DNA from: Mesorhizobium xinjiangense
GTDB taxonomy: Bacteria; Pseudomonadota; Alphaproteobacteria; Rhizobiales; Rhizobiaceae
Assembly (NCBI RefSeq): GCF_009749525.1
Contig: NZ_WOAC01000011.1
Coordinates: 62,001-126,000, forward strand
Direction: 5' to 3'
DNA: 64,000 nt
Part shown: piece by piece, positions 27,707 through 35,863 of the stretch
Layout of the letters: each line of letters starts with the position of its first letter
How positions within the stretch are numbered: position 1 is the first letter of the stretch
Notes under the pieces: model-generated
The model's input: the letters and a program-made list of their open reading frames with translations, nothing else
What the model was told of the DNA's origin: nothing
Databases searched by the model: none
Position numbers and translations under genes: made by a program

Positions 27707-28121
27707 TCCGAAAACTTCCAAAGCATCCTTTATTTCTGCCGCCCCAGCTGCCCTCGAGTCCTGAACGCCACGCGATCATTGCCCCGCTCATAATGCAAAC
27801 GTTGCGGCGGTACTTGATGGCAGCGTCGAAGTGGCCCCAGCCGCTGCAAGCATCACGCTGTCGCACATGCAGCAATAACGATCGTCCAGCGGCTCTATGA
27901 ACGAGGCGCCGGTCGTTCAGTTCACGTATCGACCGCGTTTCCCTTCTTTGTCGTCGGCCAATTACCAGTCGCTATGGAAACGATACCTGACACTAAATTG
28001 AATGCGGGGACTCATCCTGCAAAAGTGACAAACTCGCGAGACCAATTCCCTCGAGCTGTGCTTGGCATTCTGGGATTGGCGGACGAGCGCCTGACGGACA
28101 CACATTCGAATGGAGGAGGAG
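27707..28121. other. Intergenic stretch, no intact gene seen
   Basis: About 415 bases between the MocR gene and a small hypothetical gene. Short frames are interrupted by stops and show no recognisable domain. It may include decayed coding sequence, but none can be named. Confidence 0.35.
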
Positions 28122-28463
28122 ATGGTCACTACAGAATCATCCGCTGTTAGCGACGGCGACCGAATCGATCCAGCCCACATCGCCGCCGCACTGACGCGAG
28201 CACAATTTACCTACGCCGACGGCGCAACGCAGGTGTTCACTTCCGACGGGCGCACCGTTTACACCGAGAACGGGACACAGTCGTCTGGAGAATGGAAAGT
28301 GGACGATGACGGGCGGTTCCAGTCGTTCTGGCCGCCGTCGTATTACGCTACCTACGATGTTTCATGGATCGCCGGTCCTGATGGCGACGCCGTCGGGATC
28401 AGATTCGCCGACGCGAATCGAGGGACGACATTCGACGGTCGATACACGCCGGGGCTCACCTGA
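28122..28463 (+). CDS. Hypothetical protein
   Basis: 113 residues from an ATG directly preceded by a strong GGAGGAG ribosome site at 28110-28120. The sequence (TRAQFTYADGATQVFTSDGRTVYTENGTQSSGEWKVDDDGRFQSFWPPSYYATYDVSW) is rich in aromatic and charged residues and looks like a small beta-sandwich domain; the ending GTTFDGRY suggests a lipocalin-like layout, but no family was recognised. No signal peptide. Isolated gene. Confidence 0.6.
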   Translation: MVTTESSAVSDGDRIDPAHIAAALTRAQFTYADGATQVFTSDGRTVYTENGTQSSGEWKVDDDGRFQSFWPPSYYATYDVSWIAGPDGDAVGIRFADANRGTTFDGRYTPGLT

Positions 28464-29109
28464 GCTCCCGGTTTCTCGTCCGCTAGTAAAGGCGGGCATG
28501 ACCTTCGCTATGACGACCATCAAGGGCGACTTGAAGGTGCGGGCACAGTTGCGCGCTCGACAACGAGCGTGCCATCGAGGTTGCATGGGTTGCCGAGGGG
28601 CGCTTCGGATATGCTGTCGCGTCTGCCTCGCGGCCATGCGTATGTCTAGGCCTCGCTGGCGCCGTATTCGAGGAAGAATTGGATCCTGGCCCCGCACGTT
28701 CATTCAAACGCGGACACAGGCGAATGGGTAAAAGCGTGGCGTGACAACGGTGCGGTACCCCGGTCGGAACGTGCCGGATGGGTCAGGATGCTGAAGCGGC
28801 AGTTGACGCGAGACTTAGGGTCCGCTGGATCGACGTCCTCCCTGTGATTGGCGCCTCGATCATGCCCAATATCACCAGCGGCAATACCAACACCCAGACC
28901 CATGGCGCTCGCGCGTAATGGCACGACGATGTTGGTTGAGGGTCTACTCTAGAGTCAGGAAGCCTGACCTCCTCCTGCGGAGCGCGGTCGGTCATTCATG
29001 ATCCGGGTGAATAACTTTAAGTTGTCGCCAGCGGCTACTGCGATCGGACCGAATGGATCATTCTCTTATGCAGGCTAGCCCGACTAGCGACGGCAACGAA
29101 AGAGGAAGA
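28464..29109. other. Intergenic stretch with possible decayed coding sequence
   Basis: About 650 bases. A plus-strand frame from about 28543 to 28737 reads as coding-like protein (for example NERAIEVAWVAEGRFGYAV) but lacks a start codon and follows a stop; it may be a gene remnant. A possible small minus-strand gene at 28783-28995 is listed separately. Confidence 0.35.
28783..28995 (-). CDS. Possible small membrane protein
   Basis: A 70-residue frame with one hydrophobic segment (WVWVLVLPLVILGMI) that could span the membrane. No ribosome site of note and no recognised family; it may be chance or a remnant in the gap before the third peroxiredoxin-like gene. Confidence 0.2.
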   Translation of the reverse strand: MTDRAPQEEVRLPDSRVDPQPTSSCHYARAPWVWVLVLPLVILGMIEAPITGRTSIQRTLSLASTAASAS

Positions 29110-29775
29110 ATGCCACGACACGACCAATCCTCTGCAGAACACAGCCTGCCAAACTCGATGAGGATCAGCGAAATTAAGGCTCGTGCATTGCGCGAAGCCG
29201 CCGAGTACCTGATCGCGTCGCGACAGGCGGAGCGGGCCTTGTCGGCGGGGAGCCACGCGCCAGCATTCCGGCTCCGCGATCAAGATGGCGTCGAGGTGTC
29301 GTCAGAGCTCCTGTTACGACGTGGCCCGATTCTATTGACATTCTACGGGGGGAGCTGGTGTCCCGCATGCGCGTTCGACCTGGAAGCGCTTGAGAAGATG
29401 CAGTCAGCCGTCGTCGCCCGTGGTGCTTCGTTAGTGTGCGTATCGCAGCAGACGCCGGCGGAGAACCGACGCGCTCGAGCGATCGCCGGCGTGACGTTTC
29501 CGATCCTTGGCGATACGAGAGGGAAGGTGGCGTCTCAGTTCGGCGTGCGCTGGCGCATCCCTGAACTCCTGCGCGACCTGCACAGAGCGGGTGGCGTCGA
29601 CTTGCCGACCTTCAATGGCGAAGACAGCTGGACCCTGCCAATTCCGGCGCGGTTCGTTGTCGGCAGCAATGGTATCATCGAGTATTCGGAGGTCGACCCG
29701 GACCAGACGCGCCGATCGGATCCGCGTGATATGCTTCCTGTGCTCGATCAACTGTCGCGACCGCGGGCTGCCTAG
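29110..29775 (+). CDS. Peroxiredoxin-like AhpC/TSA family protein (CPAC)
   Basis: 221 residues from an ATG preceded by AGAGGAAGA; a longer frame from 29053 is possible. This is the third paralogue in the window, with PAFRLRDQDGVEVSSELL and the redox motif YGGSWCPAC (Cys84 and Cys87), and a C-terminus (VVGSNGIIEYSEVDPDQTRRSDP) very like that of the copy at 18293. It lies 60 bases upstream of the TraR-like gene on the same strand and could share its transcript, which would tie a redox gene to quorum control (inference). Confidence 0.82.
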   Translation: MPRHDQSSAEHSLPNSMRISEIKARALREAAEYLIASRQAERALSAGSHAPAFRLRDQDGVEVSSELLLRRGPILLTFYGGSWCPACAFDLEALEKMQSAVVARGASLVCVSQQTPAENRRARAIAGVTFPILGDTRGKVASQFGVRWRIPELLRDLHRAGGVDLPTFNGEDSWTLPIPARFVVGSNGIIEYSEVDPDQTRRSDPRDMLPVLDQLSRPRAA

Positions 29776-29835
29776 GAGGCCATCGGACTCCAAATAGACG
29801 AGAGGATCTGCAAACGCTCAGGGGAGGGGGCTTTG

Positions 29836-30564
29836 ATGGGGGCGAACGAGCCAGCGCGATATCTGGACGAGCACGTCGACGGTCTTGTCGACGCGCTTGA
29901 GCTTGTTCAGGAACCGGTGGCGATCCGGCAGGCGCTACAGCAATTCGCAAAGACCGCCGGATTCGATCGATTTGCATACGGGCACATCCAGGGCACCGAC
30001 ACGCGCATCTTCTCGAACTACCCCGAGGAGTGGCTCCAGCGATACCTTGCTGAGGGCTACGTCGCGATCGACCCCACGATCGCCCACGCAAAACGGGCGC
30101 TACGACCGTTTGTGTGGTCGGGAGCCGACATGATGCGCCACGGCGGTGAGGTCCGTAGGATCGCGGGGGAGGCGGCCGAGTTCGGCATCAAGTCGGGATT
30201 CACGATCCCGATCAGGACAGGCTTCGGGCGCATAGCGCTCCTCTCCCTCGCTTCGGAGAGAACGAAGCCCGACTGCGTAGCGATAAGGGACGAAACCCAC
30301 GCAGCGACCGCGATCGCCTACGTTCACATCAATCTCCTACGTAGACGGGATGACACGTTGCAGACCGCAGACGTTGCGCTCTCGCCCCGAGAGGTCACGT
30401 GCCTCAACTGGGCCTCAATAGGCAAGACCCAAGCTGAGATCGCGCGACTCACGCGCCTTTCTGAAAAGACAGTGCGCTTCTACCTGGAGCAGGCGCGGGT
30501 CAAGCTTGGGGCGAGCAACACGACGCACGCGGTCATGATAGCAGCGGCCCGTCGTCTGATCTGA
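29836..30564 (+). CDS. traR: TraR-like LuxR-family quorum-sensing regulator
   Basis: 242 residues from ATG 29836 (an in-frame TTG immediately precedes it). The N-terminal acyl-homoserine-lactone domain keeps the pocket residues of TraR with the same spacing: Trp66, Tyr70, Asp79, Pro80 and Trp94 (YPEEWLQRY, AIDP, FVWSG), followed by EFGIKSGFTIPIRT. The C-terminal LuxR helix-turn-helix begins near LSPREVTCLNWASIGKTQ. In Ti plasmids TraR with its signal activates the tra and trb operons. Position near traH-B-F-A and beside a TraM-like gene supports the assignment; no traI synthase gene is in the window. Confidence 0.8.
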   Translation: MGANEPARYLDEHVDGLVDALELVQEPVAIRQALQQFAKTAGFDRFAYGHIQGTDTRIFSNYPEEWLQRYLAEGYVAIDPTIAHAKRALRPFVWSGADMMRHGGEVRRIAGEAAEFGIKSGFTIPIRTGFGRIALLSLASERTKPDCVAIRDETHAATAIAYVHINLLRRRDDTLQTADVALSPREVTCLNWASIGKTQAEIARLTRLSEKTVRFYLEQARVKLGASNTTHAVMIAAARRLI

Positions 30565-30889
30565 CCGCCGGCTCGCCGTCATCGGGCAGGTCAGGGACCC
30601 CGCCGAGCTTTTCAACGAGCACGGCTACGATTGCCATCTGGACGCGGTTGTCGAGTGCCGCCTTCATGTAGAGGGACTTCAATTCGCTCGCGTTTTGCTC
30701 GCCTGCGCTTTCCGCAGCGTTCCATTCTTCATAGGCATCCTGGGCCGCCTGCAGGCGCATGCGATGCTCCTTGATCGACAAGACCGCAAGACTCTCTAAT
30801 TCGCCGCGATCCAGCCGATCGACGAGGTCGGCCACGGCCGACGACAAGTCTTCAACTTCTTGACTAAACGTTGCGCGATCGATTCCCAT
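30533..30889 (-). CDS. traM: TraM-like antiactivator of quorum-dependent transfer
   Basis: A 118-residue helical protein (start MGIDRATFSQ; a GTG at 30913 is the alternative). The two-helix core (GELESLAVLSIKEHRMRL, then LKSLYMKAALDNRVQMAIV and AVLVEKLGGVPDL) follows the pattern of Agrobacterium TraM, which binds TraR and stops it from binding DNA. Its 3' end overlaps the 3' end of the convergent traR-like gene by 32 bases, so the mRNAs would be complementary there. Assignment rests on remembered TraM sequence plus context; without the context it would be a hypothetical protein. Confidence 0.68.
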   Translation of the reverse strand: MGIDRATFSQEVEDLSSAVADLVDRLDRGELESLAVLSIKEHRMRLQAAQDAYEEWNAAESAGEQNASELKSLYMKAALDNRVQMAIVAVLVEKLGGVPDLPDDGEPAVRSDDGPLLS

Positions 30890-31562
30890 CTCAACCCCAG
30901 CAGGTCGGTCCACGGTGCGCCCCCGTAGACATCAATCCTGTGTACCCAAGCCGGGGGGTAGAAAACCGTATTCACACGGTCCTGCGACCTTTAGCACCGA
31001 GGCACCTGGACATACGTCGCAGGCCCCCGGCCGTTGGCCAGAGGATTTCGGTGCCGAAACGGCCGACACCAACCGGTGAATAGGGGTCTCTACTCCCCAA
31101 GGCAGCGCGTACTGCCCTGGCGACATTCATAGTGGCTGTTTAACACCAAAGCTAGATGACAACTGTAGGGTCCCCGGCAAAAGCGGTACTAGGCCGCCGG
31201 CGGACGACTGTTCAGTTGCTCGCGGCTACTATCCGTCGGGACCGCCATTCACGATGTGCATTTCGCTACAGGTCGTTCCAACTCAGGTTCCAGATAAGTC
31301 GATTCCTAGTCGGGCGTCAGCCAGGGTCGTCGGCGACGCCGCAACGGTCGGGTTGCACGACGGGACGGAACACCACAGCGCGTCGGCCGGCGAACTGGGG
31401 ACATGTTGATGCATCGAGCCCTGTGCCGCACGCTCGTTTTTCGCCGTTTGACGTGACATGACGGCTTCGCGAACATCTTTGCTGCGTTATCGTAACGATG
31501 CGCCTCAGGCATGGCATTTAGACGTATTACTCCCTAGTCCACTGCCGTCGCGGGAGGTTGCC
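30890..31562. other. Intergenic stretch, no gene seen
   Basis: About 670 bases upstream of both traM (minus) and the DUF1993 gene (plus). No clear tra-box-like 18-base dyad was found by eye. A small inverted repeat ACCGT/ACGGT lies at about 30968-30983. Short frames have no family features. Confidence 0.4.
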
Positions 31563-32093
31563 TTGTCCTTTTCAGTCTACGAAATAACGGTGCCGGCCAT
31601 GCTGCATGGCCTGAGGGTGCTCGACGACTACCTCGATCACGCGCAAGCACTCGAGCGCACCAAGGGCCTAACACCGGGAGCGGTGCTCCAGGCGAGGCTC
31701 GCATCGGACATGCTGTCTTTCGGGGAGCAGTCCAGCATTTCTTGCAACAAGGTCGAGGCCCACATGTCCAAGCTCATGCAGCGCGACCCACCAACTCCGG
31801 CTAGACCTGCGATGGTGTACCCGGCGCTTAAGGGCCGCCTGCTGGAAACTCGCGGTTTCCTTCAGGCGATTGAGCCGAACATGCTCAACGGCGCCCAGAC
31901 CCACACCTATGACATAACGCCGACGATCGCGCATGGTTGGTATGGCGGCGACGACTACATTCGGCACCTCGTAGTGCCGGATTTCTTCTTTCACATCTCG
32001 ATCGCGCACGCGATCCTTCGACACTTGGGCGCCCCGGTCGGGAAGCGTGACTATCTCGGGAATCTCAGCCAGCAGAGTGGCGGATACTCGTGA
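31563..32093 (+). CDS. DUF1993 family protein
   Basis: 176 residues from a TTG start preceded by GGGAGG at good spacing (an ATG at 31458 would add 35 unrelated residues). The features MSFSVYEITVPAMLHGLRVLDDYLDHAQ, TFSGDMLSF-like ASDMLSFGEQ and the C-terminal DFFFHISIAHAILRHLGAPVGKRDYLG match DUF1993, a DinB-like four-helix family of unknown function. Not obviously connected with conjugation. Confidence 0.82.
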   Translation: MSFSVYEITVPAMLHGLRVLDDYLDHAQALERTKGLTPGAVLQARLASDMLSFGEQSSISCNKVEAHMSKLMQRDPPTPARPAMVYPALKGRLLETRGFLQAIEPNMLNGAQTHTYDITPTIAHGWYGGDDYIRHLVVPDFFFHISIAHAILRHLGAPVGKRDYLGNLSQQSGGYS

Positions 32094-32142
32094 CAGCCGC
32101 GGTTCGCAACGCGCCGCCATATAACACCTGAAAGGTCGATCA

Positions 32143-32670
32143 ATGGTTGGGGAAGCCAGACAAATCACGGGAGCGATGCAAACCGAGGAGCAATTCGAGG
32201 CCGCGGTAGCGCAACTCGAGACTTCTGGCATTGATCGCGCCCAAATCAGTTTGCTTGCGCAAGAGGACGTCGCGTTGTCCTGCGCCAAGGCAGTCGGGTG
32301 TGATCTTGCCAACCTCCCACGCGTCGAGATCGAACTTGCCGATGACCGGCAGCAGGTGCGTACTCTATTGACCTCGCTCGCAGCGACGGTGGCGTCATTT
32401 GCGGGGGTAGGCGCAGCGTTGGCTGCAAGCGGCGGCGCGGCTGCACCTGCGCTTATAGCGGCGCTGGCGTCTGCTGGTGGCGCGGGTGGCCTGACTGCCT
32501 TGTTCGGCCGCCATCGTGAGACTGAGAACCAAGATTGGGCACGCCAACAGATACTTCAGGGCGGAATTCTGGTGATCGTAAATCCCGCCAATGCAGAGCA
32601 AACCGAAGCCGCGAGCGAGATCCTTCAGCGCCACTGCGGACGAAACGTGGTGTTCTCGACGCCCCTTTGA
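32143..32670 (+). CDS. Hypothetical protein with glycine/alanine-rich membrane segment
   Basis: 175 residues. The N-terminal 70 residues (EEQFEAAVAQLETSGIDRAQISLLA) resemble the fold of general stress 17M/YflT-like proteins; the middle is a Gly- and Ala-rich hydrophobic stretch of about 50 residues (VASFAGVGAALAASGGAAAPA) that could form a membrane hairpin; the C-terminus (GGILVIVNPANAEQ) returns to a soluble alpha/beta pattern. Function unknown. Encoded 49 bases after DUF1993. Confidence 0.65.
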   Translation: MVGEARQITGAMQTEEQFEAAVAQLETSGIDRAQISLLAQEDVALSCAKAVGCDLANLPRVEIELADDRQQVRTLLTSLAATVASFAGVGAALAASGGAAAPALIAALASAGGAGGLTALFGRHRETENQDWARQQILQGGILVIVNPANAEQTEAASEILQRHCGRNVVFSTPL

Positions 32671-33036
32671 ATTCGGCGCCAGGGCAAATAAGGCACCGCC
32701 GCCATGCAAGTGACTGGCGCGGACGACGAAAGATGAGATTGAACAAAGCCAAGGTGCGGTTGTGCGGTGAGGCGCTTCCCCTGCCAGGGTATCTGGAATT
32801 CAGCCGCAATGGGACCTGCATTTCTGCGCTTCAAGTAGAATGGAAACGATAATGAGCGGTCATTTCTAAAGCGGCACGCACGGCGGTATTTTTCCATTGC
32901 ACCTCACCGACAGGGCTTGATGAAAGAGAGACAAAGAGTACGGTTCTGTCGCTTCCGAGCGCGAACCGGACGAGGAGCTCTTGACCCGGTGTGGCAACAC
33001 AACCTTGAACTCAACCGAGCTATCGGGAGCACAGCC
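32671..33036. other. Intergenic stretch with a possible gene remnant
   Basis: About 366 bases. A 39-codon plus-strand frame at 32733-32852 is listed separately as a possible PilZ remnant. The rest precedes the SPW-repeat gene and presumably holds its promoter. Confidence 0.35.
32733..32852 (+). pseudogene. Possible remnant of a PilZ-like domain
   Basis: A 39-residue frame (MRLNKAKVRLCGEALPLP, then YLEFSRNG and VEWKR) has the look of the beta-strands at the C-terminal part of PilZ domains but is far shorter than the usual 90-100 residues and lacks the RxxxR c-di-GMP motif. No good ribosome site. Low certainty. Confidence 0.2.
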
Positions 33037-33426
33037 ATGCCATTCCGTTTTATTACTAAATCGATCCACGCCTACCTCATCGACTATCCGGTCGCCGTCG
33101 TTCTGATGGTCGCGCCGTTCCTGCTAAATCTCGGCCAGAGTGGACCCATCGCGATTTGGCTCTCCGTCGTGACCGGGGTCGCGGCACTGTTGCTCCCGAT
33201 CCTCACCGACCACCCCACCGGGCTTCTGCGGATTATCCCATACTCGATGCACCTTTGGGTCGATCGCGCCGTTGGCATTGTCTTCCTCATCGCTCCTTTC
33301 GTATTCGGCTTTTCGGGGCTCGACGCCTGGTACTACTGGGTGCTCGCGGTTGCCGTCCTGCTCGTCACTTCCGTGTTCAACGCACCGGCGGATCAAGACC
33401 GCCTCGACATGCAAGCCGCCGGGTAG
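33037..33426 (+). CDS. SPW-repeat integral membrane protein
   Basis: 129 residues from ATG 33037 (MPFRFITKSIHAYLIDYP). Four predicted transmembrane segments form two similar halves, the second with HLWVDRAVGIVFLIAPFVFGFSG and YYWVLAVAVLLVTSVFN, as in small SPW-repeat membrane proteins. Function unknown. An upstream in-frame extension from 32917 lacks family similarity. A hairpin terminator follows at 33439. Confidence 0.78.
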   Translation: MPFRFITKSIHAYLIDYPVAVVLMVAPFLLNLGQSGPIAIWLSVVTGVAALLLPILTDHPTGLLRIIPYSMHLWVDRAVGIVFLIAPFVFGFSGLDAWYYWVLAVAVLLVTSVFNAPADQDRLDMQAAG

Positions 33427-33438
33427 CTCAACCAGTAC

Positions 33439-33462
33439 GGAGTGCCGTCTATTCGGCACTCC
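33439..33462. terminator. Hairpin between convergent SPW-repeat gene and traH
   Basis: GGAGTGCCG and CGGCACTCC form a 9-bp perfect stem with a 6-base loop, 12 bases past the SPW-repeat gene's stop. No T-run follows on either strand, so it may act in both directions or only slow the polymerase. Confidence 0.5.
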
Positions 33463-33544
33463 GGGTGGTCATCGCTTCGAACTGCGACAGATGATTGATT
33501 GGGCAAGAACACCCGCTGCCAGTTCGACGCGGAGGCTCGCGGGA

Positions 33545-34162
33545 CTACCTCTCACCGGTCAACCCTGAGATATCGACGCGAATTCCAGCTTGGTTTGGAT
33601 CATCCCCCATCCCGTCGCCGCCGGAAGCCTCGCCGATATCAGGGGTGGGACTTTCCTGTTCATCCGTGTGCTCGGCAGGCTGCGCGCGGTCGGCGGCTTC
33701 ATCATCCGTTGGCAATGGGCCCGGATCCTCCTCGCCAAACACATATCGTCCCTCGAACATGCCCGTCTGCCACGCCTTGAGCGCTTCAGTGAAGACCTCT
33801 GCGCTCGTTTCGCCATGGGCATGGGCGACGATCCGATAGACCTTGCCAAACAAGGTCGACCCCATCTGGATATTTCCGCAGGCATCCAACAGGTCGCTGT
33901 TGAGCTCGGAGGCGTCGGTAATTCCGTGCCCGGCTGGGTACTGCGTGATGCCGACCCTGACAACTGCCTGCCCCAGATAGTGTGCGATCAGGCGGAGAGC
34001 TGCATCCGGTGTCTGAGGAGCTTCGGGCAAGATGACGCGATTGCCCGAGGTAATCCTGACTGCAAGGGGATTGTCCGAACCGACCTCAGAGATGAAGCGC
34101 TCGACAATGCCGATTTCCACGCCGGGGTCGGCACACTGTTGAATCAAGGCAAGCTCGAACAT
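33545..34162 (-). CDS. traH: Conjugal transfer protein TraH (Ti type)
   Basis: 205 residues from ATG 34162 with GGAGCGATCT upstream. The N-terminal half (MFELALIQQCADPGVEIGIVERFISEVGSDNPLAVRI, VRVGITQYPAGHG, DLLDACGNIQMG) matches TraH of Ti-type transfer operons. The C-terminal tail is acidic and proline-rich and probably disordered. TraH's biochemical role is not defined. Last gene of the traA-F-B-H operon, 11 bases after traB. Confidence 0.88.
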   Translation of the reverse strand: MFELALIQQCADPGVEIGIVERFISEVGSDNPLAVRITSGNRVILPEAPQTPDAALRLIAHYLGQAVVRVGITQYPAGHGITDASELNSDLLDACGNIQMGSTLFGKVYRIVAHAHGETSAEVFTEALKAWQTGMFEGRYVFGEEDPGPLPTDDEAADRAQPAEHTDEQESPTPDIGEASGGDGMGDDPNQAGIRVDISGLTGER

Positions 34163-34173
34163 AGATCGCTCCA

Positions 34174-35340
34174 CTAAGTATTGAAGGCCGTGACCAAAGG
34201 AAGATTGAAAAGGCGTGCCCAGGCGATCGCGGACGCACGCTGGATCGCAACGATCGTGGTGTCGGCGGTCCACCAGCCATTGCCAGTGGCCACGATCACG
34301 TCCGGCCCATAAAAGAGCGATTGCAGCACCGGCCAGACAAGAAGCTGCTCGTAGCAGATCAGCGGCGCCAGGCGTCGACCTCCGAATGTGGCAATCGGAT
34401 TATCGAAGAAATGGGCGTGTGCGCCGCCGCTCTGACCGGACAGGTCCCGCCAGGGCTGCCACATCGAGACCGGCACCGGCATTCTCTCCCTGTACAGGAC
34501 ATCCGCGCCACTGCTCGATATGCCGAGCATGACGTTGTCATAGCCCCGACCGTCCACGACGATTGCGCCGGCGTTGACCTCGACGTCAAGGCCGGCAAGC
34601 CGGTCGCGCCAGAGGTTCCGGACGGTCGACGTCCACATCCCAGCGGCTCCTTCGGGGAGGACGACAACCGCATTGCCTGCGCGCGCGGCCGCTGTGACGG
34701 ATGCGATCGTCTCAAGGTGCTGCGCATATCCGGCGAACTCGTCTCGCGCTCCACCGAAATGCGAATCTATACCGACCCAGCCATTTGGCGGAACTGGTGG
34801 CGTCCACGTCGCGATCGACCAGATCCACAACCCGGCGAGGATTGGGGTAAGGACCAGCCTGATCCTCGTCGTCATCGCGAGCAGACCGATAGCGGCGGCC
34901 GCAAGGCCCCACCATCCCCAACCCGGAAACAGCACGCCGGCAGCGGTGACCGGATGCGCCCAGCCGACGATCCCGAACGGCGGCACGCTCATGAGGATCG
35001 CGGCCAGACCGTAGCGTAGGGCTTTCGCAATTCCCGGGCGCGCGGTCCACATGATCCCATGAACGAGGACAAAGGTGGCCGCCGCGCCGAACCAGAGGGC
35101 GATACCGGCCCCAAAGCCGCTTCCGTAGAAATTGACCACGCCTTGCGGGAGACCGCGTGATGCGGCGAGGAAATATCCCGCCGCAACCATGATCGCGCCA
35201 AGCCGAGACGGCGCTAAGGCCCAAAGCGCGGAGAACAGGACGGCGAGCGGGAGCAGACGCGGTTCACCGCTCCAAGCCACGGCGCCAACGCCAGCAGCTA
35301 GAAAGGGAAGCGCAATGAGCTTCGTCGTGTCACCGGTCAA
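34174..35340 (-). CDS. traB: Conjugal transfer protein TraB (Ti type), membrane protein with nitrilase domain
   Basis: 388 residues if started at the TTG at 35340, which overlaps the end of traF by 11 bases; the true start is uncertain and no ATG fits well. About eight hydrophobic segments fill the first half; the second half is a carbon-nitrogen hydrolase-like domain with [22 protein letters not shown], and the catalytic-type [11 protein letters not shown] cysteine, resembling apolipoprotein N-acyltransferase. In Ti plasmids TraB raises transfer efficiency but is not essential. Confidence 0.85.
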   Translation of the reverse strand: MTGDTTKLIALPFLAAGVGAVAWSGEPRLLPLAVLFSALWALAPSRLGAIMVAAGYFLAASRGLPQGVVNFYGSGFGAGIALWFGAAATFVLVHGIMWTARPGIAKALRYGLAAILMSVPPFGIVGWAHPVTAAGVLFPGWGWWGLAAAAIGLLAMTTRIRLVLTPILAGLWIWSIATWTPPVPPNGWVGIDSHFGGARDEFAGYAQHLETIASVTAAARAGNAVVVLPEGAAGMWTSTVRNLWRDRLAGLDVEVNAGAIVVDGRGYDNVMLGISSSGADVLYRERMPVPVSMWQPWRDLSGQSGGAHAHFFDNPIATFGGRRLAPLICYEQLLVWPVLQSLFYGPDVIVATGNGWWTADTTIVAIQRASAIAWARLFNLPLVTAFNT

Positions 35341-35863
35341 ACGTGAAGACCGGATGTGCCAGGCCAAGGAGCCCGGAAGCGGGGATCGGCCCGAAATATC
35401 TCGAGTCATAGGAACCTGCAAAATCGGAGTGAAGGAACAAGGCGCCGGTCGGCACGAAACCGCCGGAATAGGGAGCAAGGGCCCGGCCAGCCGCATCGAC
35501 GGCGTGAACATCGGAGTGCGGAAGAGCCGTGCCATCGATCGTGACGCTACCGGCGATATCGACGCTCTGGCCGGAGAGCGCTACCACGGTCTTGATGAGT
35601 GGGCTCATGCCCCCTTCGCACGTTCCCGGCCTCACATAACCGCGCTCGACGCCAAGTGCGAACGCCGGGGTGCGGGGCGGACAGATGAAGATCACATCGC
35701 CGACCGCGACCGGACGGGTCAAAGCCTCGATTCGCCAGAGTCCAAGCGGATAGCTAGGTGTCAAATTAAGTCGAAAGCCCGCGCCGTAGGCGACGACCGA
35801 CGTCACCGGCGGGATAAGGACGATTGCGGCGATGACGGCCGTTCGGATCCTCCTGATGGTCAC
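35330..35863 (-). CDS. traF: Conjugative transfer signal peptidase TraF
   Basis: 177 residues from a GTG that overlaps the stop of traA (GTGA). One N-terminal membrane anchor is followed by an S26 signal-peptidase domain: nucleophile serine in [10 protein letters not shown] and general-base lysine in [12 protein letters not shown], plus the C-terminal [15 protein letters not shown]. TraF matures and cyclises the pilin of the mating pore (TrbC) in related systems. Acts at the outer face of the inner membrane. Confidence 0.93.
   Translation of the reverse strand: MTIRRIRTAVIAAIVLIPPVTSVVAYGAGFRLNLTPSYPLGLWRIEALTRPVAVGDVIFICPPRTPAFALGVERGYVRPGTCEGGMSPLIKTVVALSGQSVDIAGSVTIDGTALPHSDVHAVDAAGRALAPYSGGFVPTGALFLHSDFAGSYDSRYFGPIPASGLLGLAHPVFTFDR

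Noticed and set aside
30890-31562. A TraR-binding tra box upstream of the TraM-like gene
   Set aside because: No 18-base dyad resembling the Ti tra box could be found by eye.
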